In this document: positions 1-13,386 of the stretch, piece after piece
Layout: each line of letters starts with the position of its first letter
Numbering within the stretch: the stretch's first letter is position 1
From: Anagrus nilaparvatae
Lineage: Eukaryota; Arthropoda; Insecta; Hymenoptera; Mymaridae
Length of the DNA: 64,000 bases
Direction: 5' to 3'
NCBI GenBank assembly: GCA_022575985.1
Contig: JAKSXM010000272.1
Coordinates: forward strand, 26,181,501 to 26,245,500
Notes under the pieces: generated by a model
The model's input: the letters and a program-made list of their open reading frames with translations, nothing else
Told to the model about the DNA's origin: nothing
Database searches by the model: none
Translations under genes and position numbers: made by a program

Positions 1-3000
1 GTCGCGCGGGGTGTCGTGGTGGTGTTGGTTGTGGTAGTTGTGGTAATGGTAGCACTTTTACAGGCTCGAGGATTTTCAATGGAATTTAAAGAAGAAGAAG
101 AAGAAACAGAAGTTTTTAAGGTAGGATTAGAATTTTTTTCAGGTACAGGATTTTTATTAGGCTCAGGGTGGTCTACAGCATTTGGTATCGTTGTTGACGA
201 GACCCCTTGCTGAGGTGGTCTTGTTCTTCTACGAGATGCTGCTGTTACTGTTGCTGGTGATGATGTTTCGGGTATGTTATTAGCACATTTTACAAGTGCT
301 GAACTGTCTAAGCCTTTCAATTTTCGCCTTTCCTGTTCATGCCTTTTACTGTTAACAGCTGTTTTGACAAGACCAGAAGGTGTCATTTTTTTTGGTTTTT
401 CTTCCAAATTGCATTCGTCAGATGGCAAAAATATTCCAGGCCTAGGTTTTTTCTTTAAAGATTTTGCTTTACCAACTCCATCACCATATACAGTCTTACC
501 ACTAGATTTTATTTTTGCCTTTTCAAATTTAGTTACTGTTTTTTCTTTTTTATCATTGCCAGCAATGACTACGTTATCAGAAGTAGAAAGAGGAGAAACT
601 TGAGAATGATTATCAATTTCAGCATTTTTCGACCTTTTTCTACGTTCAGGAGCATAATTAGGTGGTGTTGAACCAGGTTTTAAGCGACTACTACTGGTAG
701 GTGTTGAGAAAAAATGACTTAAACCATCAAACAAACCTTTTAATTGGCCGCTTCCTGGTTTTGTACGATTATTCGTACAAGACTTATCATTATTTTTATG
801 ATTATTATTTTTTTCATTTGTAGAATTTTTAGGAGCAGTCAGCAAAGAGGATGAGGAGGAAGATTGAAACTTAAGACCAAACGTAGGCTTATCAGGATCA
901 ATGTCAAGCTTTGGTAGTTTTGCTCCAAATGTATTGGTAATATTACTAAAAAATGGACTACTGTCTACACTTAATTTTGCAGCAGCAGCAGCAAAACCCC
1001 ATGGCTTGTTTTCAATAACTTCACAAGCAAAAGGTTCCTTCTTTGTGTTACTACTCTTATTAATACAATTATTGCTATTATTTATATTATTGTAAATACT
1101 TTTTGATTTTGGATTTCGTTTTTCCTTTTCAGGTTCTAGAGTTTCTGATGATTTACCACTTGAATTACTTGAATCGCTCGAATCACTTGAACCTTCATCT
1201 TCGTCTTCGATAATTTCTTTCTTTTTATGGCGACCACGAGGATGCACGATTTTTGATTTTTGAGGTTTTTTTCTAACTGAGATACTCTTTTTATTTTTCT
1301 CTTCATCATCACTTTCGTTACTGGATAGTACTGATGAGGGTTGTACTCTACGATTTTGTACAACGGTCGAAGTTGTCAAGGAGGGTCTTTTCCTAATTTT
1401 TTTATTGATTTTAGAAAGTCTTGTAATAGATCTCTTAAGAGCTTCATTCTTATCTGGATCAATAGCAGTCTTCGATTTTATTTTATTTTTTAGTTTATTA
1501 TGCTTAGAATTGAATGCACTTAATCTGAAAAACTTTTGTTTCTCTTTGGATATGCGTATATCGTTTTTTTCTTCAAAGAGCCTACCCTGGCCATCTGAAG
1601 AAGGGTGGGAAGGACTTTGAGGTGAAGGAGAGGATACTCTGTTAAGTTGACGAGGGGAGACAACACCCGCATTACCGTCCAAGCTGTTGTCCACCTGAGC
1701 CACTGCTTGGTTAGTTTTCTTTCCAGATCCTGTCCCTGCTGTGCTTTTTCTGGAGACAACAGACCTAAAAAAGGATAAGCAAGGTATTTTGATAAAAATG
1801 TAAGAAAAAAAAAATACTAAAAAGGAAATGGAGTTTAAATAACTAACTTTTTGTTGCAATCAGTAACATTAGAAGGCTTTTTTTTAACACTGGTTGGTGT
1901 ATTTGGATGTTTTTTACTAGGTGTGTGATGATTAGTTTCATTATTTGTGTGTTGTTTTTCTTGTTTGTCTTGTTTTTCTTGCTGTTGCTGTTGTTGAGGT
2001 TGACTATTAGATAAACAGTGTTTACAACGCCATGGCGCTTTACTACGTTTATCTAAATTAGGTTGTAAACAATCAGGATGATAACAATTAGTACAATTAT
2101 GACACTTAATTAAATAACTTTGTGACTCTCTTTCTAATTGACATCCAGAACATGTTGGCGAACAATCACCACATGACCATGTTGAACCTCTATCAACTAA
2201 TAACGCTAATTCAGCTGGTGCACAAATATTATGTAAAGCTGCACCACATTCGCTACATCTTATTAATTTTTCTTGTTGCTGTTGATTATTTATATTATTT
2301 CTTGTTGTTGCATTATTATTATTACCAGCTGGTGTTGTACCTAAACATTCTTTACATATTGGTAAAGGTGCCGGTAACTGTAAAAAAAAAAATAATTATT
2401 TTATTAATATTTATTAAGCATAACTAATTACATTGCAAGGTAAAGTAATGTTTGAATATTTTGGGGTTTCTTGAATGCAATTTAATATTTAAGGAAACAT
2501 AAAAAAACGTATTTAATCGTTGATATACGTTGTTGTTTTGATGAAATTTAAAAAATAGTAGGGTGCATCTTATTATTATTTATTTTTGCGTCGAAAAGTT
2601 TTAGAGGCCGTTACCAGTGACGCATTTTAAAAACGTTGTTATTATGTTAACCGGCCGGTTTATTATGATGATATAACTTAATAAAAAAATATTTAAAATT
2701 ACATTATTATTAAATTTGACTTACATATGTGGGTGTCTAAAACGGCAAAATATAAGGGGGGTTTCTGTATTACATTTTGGGAATATTTAAAATGTGCGCA
2801 AATAAGGGTGATGATAAAAAAAATTTATATGGGTTTGTATAATGTAAATTAATACTGAAAAAAAGTAATTGTAATATGACTTTTTATTTATTTTTTGTAA
2901 CTGTAAAATTACACTGTAAATTTTGGTATGGTAATAATTTTTGAAATAATTTAGTTTTTGCTAAAAATTTTGTAAGTTTAGTTAAAAAAAATTGCCCTAA

Positions 3001-6000
3001 TTTCGATTTGTTTTGTATTTTTTTAAATTTAGCGCTATTTTATTGACTTATTTTAGTTTTATTTGAATGACAATCGTATTCTTAAAAAATTTGTAACAAA
3101 TTTACAAAAATTTAAAAGTATCAAAAATTTAAAAAATATCAAACAACACGCTCCAATTAACTAAAAATCTAATAAAATAATAAAAAATAATTAAATACAT
3201 AATTAATACCTGGCTCAACAATAATAAATCTTGGCTTCTGTAACTCGAACGTAATATCATAGTCGAGCCCATTTTTCTTTATAATAAAATTGAAAACAAC
3301 GATGCTCATGAGACGAATGCTTTGATACTTCTAATTTTATTTATAATACGTAAAACATATATATATTTTTCAAAGTTTATAAGATAATAAAATGTCCATT
3401 ATTATTATTATTATTATAGGGACAAAAAAAGGGGAAATATCATCATAAGTTGTTCCTTTTTCATATATTTCTTTATGCGCGCGCTTTTGTATTGTATTGC
3501 AGAATTGATCAAATTTAATGGCATACACTGAAAAAAATAATTATTTTGTAAACGCGGGGTTTTCCGTGAGAAATAATGAGTCTTTAGGATAAAAATGGTC
3601 TATTTTTGCACTAAAAACTCAAAAATTTACCCCATAGTACCAAAAATTAATAAAAAATTTTTTTTCAGTGTAAAACAAGATTTAATTATAGTATAAAATT
3701 GAAATTAAAAAATTTAATTAAAAATATTGATCGGATTAAATATAAATCAGATTATAAAATATTAAATTAAAATTCTAACAACTATAAATATCGATTGAGT
3801 TTATTACATAAAAAAACGACTGATATTTTATTAAAGACTTTAAACATTTTTATGTCAATAAATTATTCATAAAATAAAGTTTTTCTTATGTGCATAAAAA
3901 AACTTTTTGCACTTACTAAAGTTATAATATCTATATTTTTAACGATTTTCATTTTATCAAACATCGTTAACTTATGGACTACTAATGGCATTCGAAGAAA
4001 GAGCAAAGACCTGTTGCTCTAGTTAATAGATTTTACCTATTAAACCCTTTTTTAATAGATTTTTTTTCTTCAGAATTTAAAAAATGTTGTAAAAAATTTT
4101 TTAAAACACAAAAATATTTGGTAATCAGGAAATACTAGGATCTGCTAATTTTATTCCAGTAAAATTGTCCCCAAAAATTTGAAAGTATAAAATAAAAATT
4201 ACACTTAATAATCTGTGAAACGAATCTTGCACTATTAAAACCTCTTTTTAAATACTTTTTTTAAAAAAAAGTCAATTTATTACGTAATTAAAAAAAAAAA
4301 CAGTAAAGGAAATTCTTTCTCACAAAATTTATTTGCAAAAATAGCCATTATTACAGAATATTTTTCTTTGAAAATATTTCTTTTAAGCATTATTATTATT
4401 ATTATAAATTATTTATTCATATATAGAATTACTACTTTCACTTATAAGTTATGTACTTATTATTCAATTTAAATTATTATGTCATATATAATAAATATAA
4501 ATGTATATTTAAATAAAAATTTTTTTTTTCAAGTCAAAAATTAACATTTTTATTTTTATGCAAAATTGTGATGAATATTATTTATATTATGAGTTTTATA
4601 AAAAATTATAAAAATAAATTGTTTCTTACATAACGCCAAAAACTTGTTTAATCTTATGGTTTAAATTAAATGGCATCGGATTTTGAATTTTATAAAAATG
4701 ATTTTTTTTTTGGTAAGTTAAAAAATAATTTAAGGACGCTCTGGTCGTTGAATTTTCAAATAAAGAAATATACAGTTTTTTGGAAAAAAGACCAAGGAAA
4801 CCGATGATGTAGGCTTTTTAGTCGAAAAATATGTAAAATTCAGAAATATTTGCGTGCTAAATTTAATACGAGCTTTTGTGGGGAATACATATTACTGTGA
4901 CATCAAATGTCACATTAATTTTCAATTTTTGTACGCAGTTATCTCTAAATTTTTCAGGCTTTTTGAATAAAAAACTCACATCATTGGATTTCTGAAACTT
5001 TTTCTAAAAAAACTCAATATTTCCTCGAATATTTCTTTTATTCAGAAATTGAATGACCAGAAGGTCCTTCTAAATTCGCCAAATTTAAGATTTTTCCAGG
5101 TAGTCCCATATTAGATATTTGGGCTTAACTATTGCGGAAATACGGTATACTTGTCAAATTAGCTTCATACACTGAATTTTTCCGCTTGTCGCAATAAAGC
5201 GAAATTCCGCTTGCACCAAGCAGATTATTAGTTGCATCAAGTGCATTTCCGCTTGGCTCAAACGGATATTGTTCTATTGCCGCAAGCGGTAATTTTGAAT
5301 TTATTAAATTTTAGGTTCCTTTTTACTTTTCAGGGGGCGAACTTTATAAGATTGTTTACTGAAATTCAAAATAGAGAAGTAAAAATTATCACTCCTAACC
5401 TAAAAATACTGCTAAAAAACACAAATTAAACGATTCTAACCTCAAAATTTATTAATGGAAAGTTAAATTTTTTTGCCATTTACCTTACAGTTCATTATTT
5501 CTGATAATCTAGATTCATTTTATAAAAAATATTATTCATTTTTCACGTTACTCAGCTTACATTTTGAAGAAAAAAATAATAATAAAAGGTATATACAAGT
5601 AATATTGAAAATTTTACAAGGACAAAAAATAAAAATAATGTCGTATTTAATTTATAAATAATATAAATCAAGCAGGTTATAAAAAGTAAATGTCAATATT
5701 ATTAAATATGCACAAATATTATATTTATGAAAATTTTATATAGCCAACTTTTCATAACGTACAAATATGAAGATCAATAAAAGACCGCATTTATATTGCA
5801 AATCTATACATCAGGCTTATAATATGAATGTATTTGTAAATATAAATGCGTGGGATGCCAAGCGTGTATATATTTTTTTTTGCCCATTTTTATTTTTACG
5901 CGTTTTATATTTTTTGCGTTTAAATACACACACAAATATTCAACTTTTTTTCAGTCTCTCCTTGACTTTTTTTGTTGCGTATTTGAACAGGGATTTTTTT

Positions 6001-9000
6001 ACGCACTGATACCTTTTGTTTGTTTGAGCCGAGAGGATTTTTTATCTTTTTTTAGTTTTTTATTAAAAAATAGTCCTTATTTCGGATGATCAAAATTTTT
6101 TTCAATATTCACCCCTTCTATCCTCCCCCGCCGCGCCGATTTACTTTTGGCTAATTTACTTGCATGAAATTTTTTTATGCTACTCAAAATGAATAAAAAT
6201 ATCTCAGTGCATGATTAATAATAAACTCAATAATTCAATAGTATATCAAAAGAAAATTGTTTTTCTGATGTGGTCTGAAATAGCACGTTTATCCCGGCGT
6301 CAAGCCCGACGTTTACATGGCGGAAAAAACGTATACGTTTACTTGCAACTGATAAAAAATGTCTTTCAAATAGTAAACAAAGAATACCCTAATTGCCTCG
6401 AATCGTTAATTTCCTTTCAATCAATAGTAAAAAATAATAATATAAAAGCAACAGAATTTTTAGAATCTAGGATTTTTATGAAAATCTTACCAAAGCGAAT
6501 TTTTAATTATTACTGAAATGCTGTATACAAAAAAAATTGGCATGAATCTAAAAATTATGGAATTAATTTAATAAAATCGTTTCAGAAATATCTAAAATTT
6601 GCCTGAAAAAAAAAAGCTTCAGTAAAAAATCTGGCCAAAATCTACACAGAAAACTCCCAGTTCTCAAAAGTTCTATTGCTTTTGTGTCATTTATTTTCCT
6701 AGGGCGAGCAATTCTTAACTTTTCTCATTTCTTTTAATTTTATTAATTTTTATTAAATTTCATAAAAAAAGATAAATAAGTAAATATTAAAATAATAATT
6801 TAATTTTAATTAAAAATTAAATATTAATAAATCATAATTAAAAGTATAATAATAATATGTAGGTAAATAACAAGTTAATTAAATATAATTAAAATTCTAA
6901 AACTAGAAATAATAATATTAATCTATACATATCAGTTTAAGTTAAATAAATTAATTTAATATAAGCAGACAGAAAATTAAACTTGTCATTTATTTTTAAG
7001 AGGATAAAAAAAATAATTAACTTTATAATATTTCTTAAGCCCTTTCTAGACCTAATTAATTTTTTTAAATATTGTGTGCTTTGACTATACTCTTTGGTAT
7101 ACTTAACTCTTACACTTTTTAAAAAATAATTTACCTTCATTATATTATGCATCCTGTAAATAAAATGTAAAAAAGATTTAATATAAGTTAAAGTAGTGTG
7201 TGTGAGTTTTGGCTTTAAGAAATTTATATAAAAAAAGATTGGATGAAAAAAAGGAATAAGAAAAGAGGTTAAGGTCAAACCATGATTTAAAAATAAAATA
7301 ATAATCATAATATTGTTTATAAGCTATAAAATTTACACTGAGAAAAAAATTTAAGTATACCAAAAGTTTTTAAAGAAAGATGGGCATTTAAAAATTTTAT
7401 GGGTCAAAAGAAACATTAGATCTTCATAAATAAAAGTATAAAGTGTAATTAATTTTAATCCTTGAAATAATAGTACTATCTTAAAAACAGTGTCTAGACT
7501 TTTCTATAGTCTGGACTCCGGAGTCTAAAAGTAACAAAAAAAATCTAAAAATTTAAATACCTAAATCCTGACCTATATTTGATAAAAATCTTTGAAGATT
7601 CAAAAGGCTCTTTCTACTCCCATTTAAAATGCATAGAATGTCATTTAAAAAAAAGATAATCTTGTTTGGTGTAGAGATATTTTCCCAATTTACAAATCGA
7701 TTACAAATCAATAAAAGGAATCCAAATTTCGAATACTAAATTTTATCACTTTTTACTTGTTTTCGTTTAAAATTGCAAATTTATGCCGATTTGATAAACT
7801 GATTAATTAAATTATGTAATAAAATTGTAACAAATTAGACTGCATTTAAAATAATTGATTTAAGTGATTAATGATTATCTAATATACCAACTCTTAGCCT
7901 GGCATCGATACCCAGTTCAAAAAGAAAAAGTCAATACTACTTCAGTGATAATTAGTCAAGTTTTTGATAAATTATCTTTAAATTGAAATTTCATTAAACA
8001 GAATAAAAAATATACTGAAATCTAAATTTTTATTAACTTCAGTTCTAAGATTCAATTCATTAATCAATCAATTTAGTTGTAAGTTAAATTTTTTTTTAAC
8101 AGAATTTGAGTAATTTTTATCTTTTTAGTATATAATAAAAAGTTTAGAGGAAGAATAAATTAGATTATGTATTTTAGCAAATAAATTTTGAAAAATTATA
8201 AGTAAAAATTATTTTTTGCCCTTTTTCATAAATAAAAAATGCCCCGAAAATATATTATTTTAATAAAAAAATTTGATATTTATAACGCTTTAACAAAGTT
8301 TTTATATAGAATTTCATTAAAATATTTCAAATAAAATTTACTGATGCATAAAATATTATCATTTTTAGAGATAATAAATTAATATATAATTATAAGTTTA
8401 CAATTTCTATTCATGTTTTCAAAGTCAATATTTGCTTTTAATATACATAATTTAATATACTACTTAAACATTGTGAGTAATTTTCTGAAATATTACCAAA
8501 AGTTATGAAACTATTTATGTAATGTAAATATACATGTTAGTCCAATGTTAGTCAGAGATTCTATGAATCATTTAATTGTTATACGCTTATGGTTTAACCC
8601 CTGGTTTAACCCAATGGGTTGTAAACAAACTAGATAACTATACATTTTTTTTTTAATTTTGAAATTTGATTTACGAAAGAGCAGATCTGAAACTATAATT
8701 TTAGAAGAAATTTGATGAATAATCAAAAAAAGAGAAATCTCATGGTTTTTATAGGTACAATTTTCGCTATTTTTTGTGAATTGCGCCATATATGCCAATG
8801 CTGAGCAATATTTACTATTAAGTTATATTTTGCATGCATTTAAATATCAAATTCATGGAGTAACTCTTGGGATAACCCTAACATCATCATAATAAATGGG
8901 GAAATTTCTATAAAGACCTTGCATGTGAAATTAGTTGACATGATATTATGGGTAAAACACTGTAATAAATGAAATTTCAATGGTTTATTTGTAAAAAATT

Positions 9001-10831
9001 ACTACTTTCCTCTGCAAAAGTGTATACGTCGTTTCATTGTCAAATAGTACTAAGAATTCTTAATAATTCAGGGGTATATTACTCTGTATACCTATACTGG
9101 GTATTCCGCCTATTGTACCTAAAAATTTCCCTTTAAAAAAATTTGTTACAAATTTTGTTTCAATTTCCGCTTTGAAAAATCCGTTAAATTGTTTCACAAA
9201 AATGGCGTCATTATTAAAAAATTTTAACTTAGAATTTATTATTAGCCAATAGAATATCTTAAAATTATGACGCCATCTTGGACGCCATTTTTAAATTTGG
9301 AATTCAAATTCTTCATAAGCAAAAAAGGCTGAAATTTTGCCACACAATTTTAAGATTGAAAACTGAAATCTTGAATTTACAATCAATGACCAGATAAACA
9401 AAACCTTTAAGTAACATAAAAAATTTGAATTTACGTACATGGGTCTCAAAGTACTACATAATAAATTTTTAATGAATTTATGTAAAATAGCTATCAATTT
9501 ATAGTAAATTCTGTTAACTTCACATATATTTATCAAAAAATGTATATGCCAATGTCGAACCAACGAGAAACCACTTTTTTCAGTGTACATAATATAAATT
9601 TTGAATTACGCATCATAATATTTTAATAATAAAGTTCTTGTAGCCTCACTTGTAGCATATTTTAGTTAAAAATCACATAATATTGGGTAAAAGACTGTAA
9701 TAAAGACACAATTTACGCATGAAATAAATAAAATATTTTCCCCAACCAATATATTACGTAATTTAGGACTTAAGTATACACCAGGAACCCTACACATAAA
9801 TACTGGGTTATTCCATAGAATAAATGCGTCTTAATTTCACCCTTATTTACAACAAATTCTTATTCATCATTTTGCGTTGTAGTAGGTGTTGCGTTTAATT
9901 TAATCCCTCTATTTTTGAGGCGTAATTATTTTTAGCAGTTTTGAATAGATTTGTCATTAATTTATTTTTTTTATACAAAAATACCTTGTGAAAAAATATT
10001 TATGTTAATACAAGGTTTTACAAATTACTTAATCATACTTGAAAAAAATCCTTCCTTTTAAATGCAAGTGAAAGTATATCAAATTACTTTAAAAATGATC
10101 AAATTGATAATTAATTAATCTCTTAAACACGTTTACCTTGCAATAAATAATTAAAAATATTAAATATGATAAATTTACCTTTGGAATTGAATCCTGTGAA
10201 TCTTTATCATTAGATTGACTTAATTTTTTAACACCAACTGATTTATCTGGTAACCTAAATAATTTATTATCTTGTACAATACTATTACGTTCAACAGCTC
10301 TTTTTGATGATACTTTTAACGCGTGTCTAAGATCACCATCATTTTCTTCTTCGACAGTGTGGCTTTGTCTTAAATATTTTTCTATATTTTTTAATGTTGA
10401 ACCATCACGTTCGCCAAGTTCACGTACTGCTTTAACAATAACTTTACATATATCTGTTGTACGATTAACTTTTAACGGTCTTGCTTGTAGACCACCAGGA
10501 TCCTGTAAATAATTCATTTAAATTTTTATAAAAAACTTTTACTTTGAGTATAATTTTTTAATCTTACCTTATAAGATGATTGTCCTTTATTGAATATTTT
10601 TAATATATCGCCTCTTTTAACAGCAGCTTGTAAATTTTCTGATATCACTTCTTCGTGAAAATCATGTTGTAATCTTATGGCGTGACATATTCTTTCGACA
10701 CTTGGTCTTTGTTTTTGACTACGAATTTTTCTTATTGCATCTAAAAACCATGATGTCCATGTTTCAGAATCTGGTTCTTCCATAACCAATACCGATGCCT
10801 CTTTATTGAGGACTTTGCTATTATTTATCAT
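1..10831 (-). CDS. enok: KAT6-type MYST histone acetyltransferase (enoki mushroom), 5' part, cut by left edge
   Basis: Catalytic subunit of a MOZ/MORF-type H3 acetyltransferase complex in the nucleus (family knowledge). Exons read on the minus strand: 10831-10568, 10502-10179, 2377-1848 and 1764 to beyond base 1. The first two junctions are phase 0, and the third rebuilds a Lys codon. About 960 residues are visible. Residues about 20-88 and 100-170 are the paired N-terminal winged helices typical of KAT6A/B (motif RSQKQRPSVERICHAIR). Residues about 204-315 form a double PHD finger (ICKEC, IRCSECG, WSCGDC, IKCHNC, WRCKHC). Then follows a long Lys/Ser-rich linker with Gln, Asn and Ser/Thr runs, open to base 1. 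The MYST acetyltransferase domain is expected further left and is not seen. The start was chosen because the ATG precedes the first winged helix. A possible acceptor just upstream implies 5' UTR exons. Identity is secure at family level; the enok name assumes an insect. Confidence 0.9.
3524..3672. mobile_element. MITE with CACTGAAAAAAA termini and TA flanks
   Basis: The ends read TACACTGAAAAAAA and TTTTTTTCAGTGTA, a perfect inverted repeat flanked by TA, as expected for a Tc1/mariner-type non-autonomous element of about 145 bp. Similar single ends (TACACTGAGAAAA, TTTTCTCAGTGTA, TTTTTTCAGTGTA) occur near 7334, 9580, 11800 and 39658, so the terminus is common in this genome. Confidence 0.6.
4729..5073. 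repeat. foldback element with about 140-bp arms
   Basis: The left arm at 4729-4860 (TTTAAGGACGCTCTGGTCG...) is imperfectly complementary to 4937-5073 (...GACCAGAAGGTCCTTCTAAA), including the paired block around GATGATGTAGG and CTCACATCATTGG. The loop holds a second perfect palindrome, GTGACATCAAATGTCAC. The word CTGGTCGTTGAATTTT recurs near 57664, so the family is dispersed. Confidence 0.65.
5178..5290. repeat. cluster of short CCGCTTG repeats with one inverted copy
   Basis: Three direct copies of TTCCGCTTG (about 5180, 5207 and 5247) and an inverted copy CCGCAAGCGG (about 5279) lie within 110 bases in otherwise AT-rich DNA. It may be the remains of a small foldback or a local duplication. 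Confidence 0.35.
9201..9293. repeat. short inverted repeat around ATGGCGTCAT
   Basis: AAAATGGCGTCATTATTAAA on the left pairs with TTAAAATTATGACGCCAT on the right, followed by a second GACGCCATTTT. It is a stem of about 25 bp with a loop of about 40 bases, inside the long enok intron. Confidence 0.4.
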
Positions 10832-10888
10832 AAATGGATTATATTTTTCTTTGTTACTGCTTTAATTAATTACATTTTATTTTTCTGA

Positions 10889-10912
10889 ACCAAGGCGATG
10901 ATGCCTTGGTTA
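10889..10912. promoter_or_regulatory. small perfect hairpin in enok 5' leader region
   Basis: Nine-base arms AACCAAGGC and GCCTTGGTT flank a six-base loop, about 60 bases upstream of the enok start codon. If transcribed it would form a stable stem in the leader or in the last 5' UTR intron. Function unknown. Confidence 0.35.
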
Positions 10913-13353
10913 TTGCGGAGGTTATTGGTTTATTGGTTCTGACACCTGTTTTTGATGTTTTTATAGAATGTAGCCAGTTTTATTACTGTTGATTTACAGT
11001 TTGTCTTCAATTTTTAGAGCCGACCGAAGTATCTAGAATCAGTTACAGGTAAAGGTACTTTTCCACATTTTCTTCTTAAATTCTAAAAAACAAAAAAACA
11101 AAGAATTTCATTATTTGAATGAATAATTTTAAAAATTATAAATTAACAAAGTCGGGAGATAAAAGACGGCAATCGAAACAAGAATTGAAAAAAAAGTATG
11201 CACCTGCTATAAGTTTATAAAAAACTTTTTTTGCAACCCCTTTTTACTTAAAATTCGATTTTTTTTGCCGATCGTTGGGGTGCGCGACCTGCCATGAAAA
11301 TGAAAATGACCATAACTTTCATTAAGTTTAAAATAGGGTTTTTTAATATTTAATTTTTTTAGCCGGAGTAAATAAAAATTATTCTTACTTTTAGGATGTA
11401 TTTTATAAAAGGAGTTAAGGATCATTTAATAATACAAACTGCGAGCAAATTTTTTTTTTCTCGTTTTTTTGTGTTTCGTTGTGCGTTTTTAAATTTTTCC
11501 TAAACCGAAATTCTCAATCTTAATGATAAATTTATTCGAGGAAATACCAAGATGCTCCAGCAGCTAAATAATTAATTGAAAGTTCAAAATGACGAATCTA
11601 TCAAAATAACTAGGAAGTAAAATATTTCAAAATAAGAAATAAATTACAGGCGCAGTGATTTTAGCCGAACATAATTATTCACTAAGCAGGCAATTATCAG
11701 CTAATTAAGAGGCTATAATTATAAGATTTTAATCAAAATATATTAAAAATTATTATAATTATGAGCTTAAAATATATTTTGCAGCAACAGTAATTTTTTC
11801 TCAGTGTACATAGTTGTGTAATTTACTATTTTATTTCCATGAATAAAAATTTAAAAATTAATTAAAACCTTTTTTTTATAGTAAAAAAATATTTAAAAAT
11901 TTATAAATCGATATAGAAATTAATTTATAAATTAAACAATATTTTAGAGAAAATATCAATAAATAAATTTAAAATAGTGAAAGTAAAGAGAAATACACCT
12001 AAACACAACGTCAATAAAGATAATAAAAAAAAATATTTTAAAAGTAAAATTATGTCTAATTTAAAAAAAAAAAAAAAAAAATACTTGATATTCTAGATTT
12101 TTTTATTTATTTGATTTATTTACATTTAATATTTCTCTGATATTTAATATCTAAACAGGTTCTAATTTTATAAACTTTCCAATAAATAAAAAATACTCAA
12201 AAAATTCAATCAAAACTATATAAAACGTCAATTTTTTTGTATATTATGTGCAATATAAATAAAACTATTTTAATAAGATAAAAAAAATTAAAAATAGAAT
12301 TTAAAACGAACAAAAAAGCACGTGTTTTATTTAGTGATAGAGATAGTATCATTATAAAGTCACGTGACACTGTATAATCAAATAAGATTATAGATTATAA
12401 AATACGCAAACAGCTGTGCGTGTATTATGCTGGTTAGAATATTGGTTAGAATATCTAATTTATATTTATTTTCCCGCCAAAAATTTATACTTTTTGTAAA
12501 TCACGTTTTTAAAACATGCACTACTTTTTATAATTTATTTAGTGAAGGTTTTTCTTTATAACAAGTAATTTTATACGTTATTAAAATATTAATAACAATT
12601 TAATTTTTTAATAAGATTTAATTTTTTTGTCAAGGTGTTTTTATGCAATAATTTTATTTACTTATTATTTGTTGTCAGAGTTAGTAGATAACTGAGTTTT
12701 TGAATTTAGAGTACAACAACCTAACAGTCCCACGACTCCAAAATTATTAAGTTTGATTTTTAGTGCCAATCGAAATGTCAATTGCATCTTAAAACCAAGC
12801 ATTCGATACACAAAAAAAACGTTAAAAGGTAAATAAAAAAGCCGGCTGCATAAGTTTATAAAATGTTAGCGCGAAATTCATACTACCTACTTAAAAAAAT
12901 CGCCCCTGTTTTAACACTAGGTACTTTTTGACATGCATCAAGCAGCTGCTACAATTTCCTCAACTGTGTGTGTCTATATTATGTTTTGCCACTAAATTTC
13001 ACATAAATATTCTAAAAATATATCATATCTACACCTTAATTTTATATGCATTTAATTATATTATATATAAATAAAATTAATTAATTATAATAATAATGAT
13101 AAAAATCTTTACTGCTGCACATTTGAAAAACAGCTGGTGTAGGTATTGTATACCTATATTATATTTTTTTGGAGGCAGATGTATAATTCAAAAATAATTA
13201 ATTCATTTAGGTTTAAGTTATTTTTTGAAATATATTTTTTTTAATTATTTATTGTTATTATTATCAGTGTCATCAGTGAATCATATTTTATTTAAATAAA
13301 AAAAATTTTTCTAGAAATTTATTATTATTATTGTCTTATGTGTGTGTGTGTGT

Positions 13354-13386
<33 letters not shown>

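Larger units (their letters stand above)
2378..10178 (-). other. enok intron between winged-helix and PHD exons
   Basis: About 7.8 kb of AT-rich intron in phase 0. It contains the TIR element at 3524-3672, the foldback at 4729-5073, a cluster of CCGCTTG/CAAGCGG words at 5178-5290 and a short inverted repeat at 9201-9293. The open frames in it (for example 6211-6516 on +) show no recognisable domain. No coding exon that would fit the phase was found. Confidence 0.7.

Noticed and set aside
1..1363. Plus-strand frames such as 274-603 and 901-1095 as genes
   Set aside because: Shadows of the continuous minus-strand enok exon, which is open in one frame from 1764 to base 1 and joins the PHD exon in phase.
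3210..3309. A possible short exon on minus (MSIVVFNFIIKKNGLDYDI...) with a donor in the enok intron
   Set aside because: The frame ends in a phase that does not join the next enok exon in frame, and the peptide is not recognised. Kept as a weak candidate for an unrelated transcript only.
6211..6516. 101-codon plus-strand frame with WSEIARLSRRQARRL
   Set aside because: No domain, AT-driven composition after residue 40, and it sits antisense inside an enok intron. Not supported as a gene.
13336..13385. TG and TTA microsatellites as a CRISPR-like or regulatory array
   Set aside because: Simple-sequence repeats with no spacers; common in AT-rich insect DNA.
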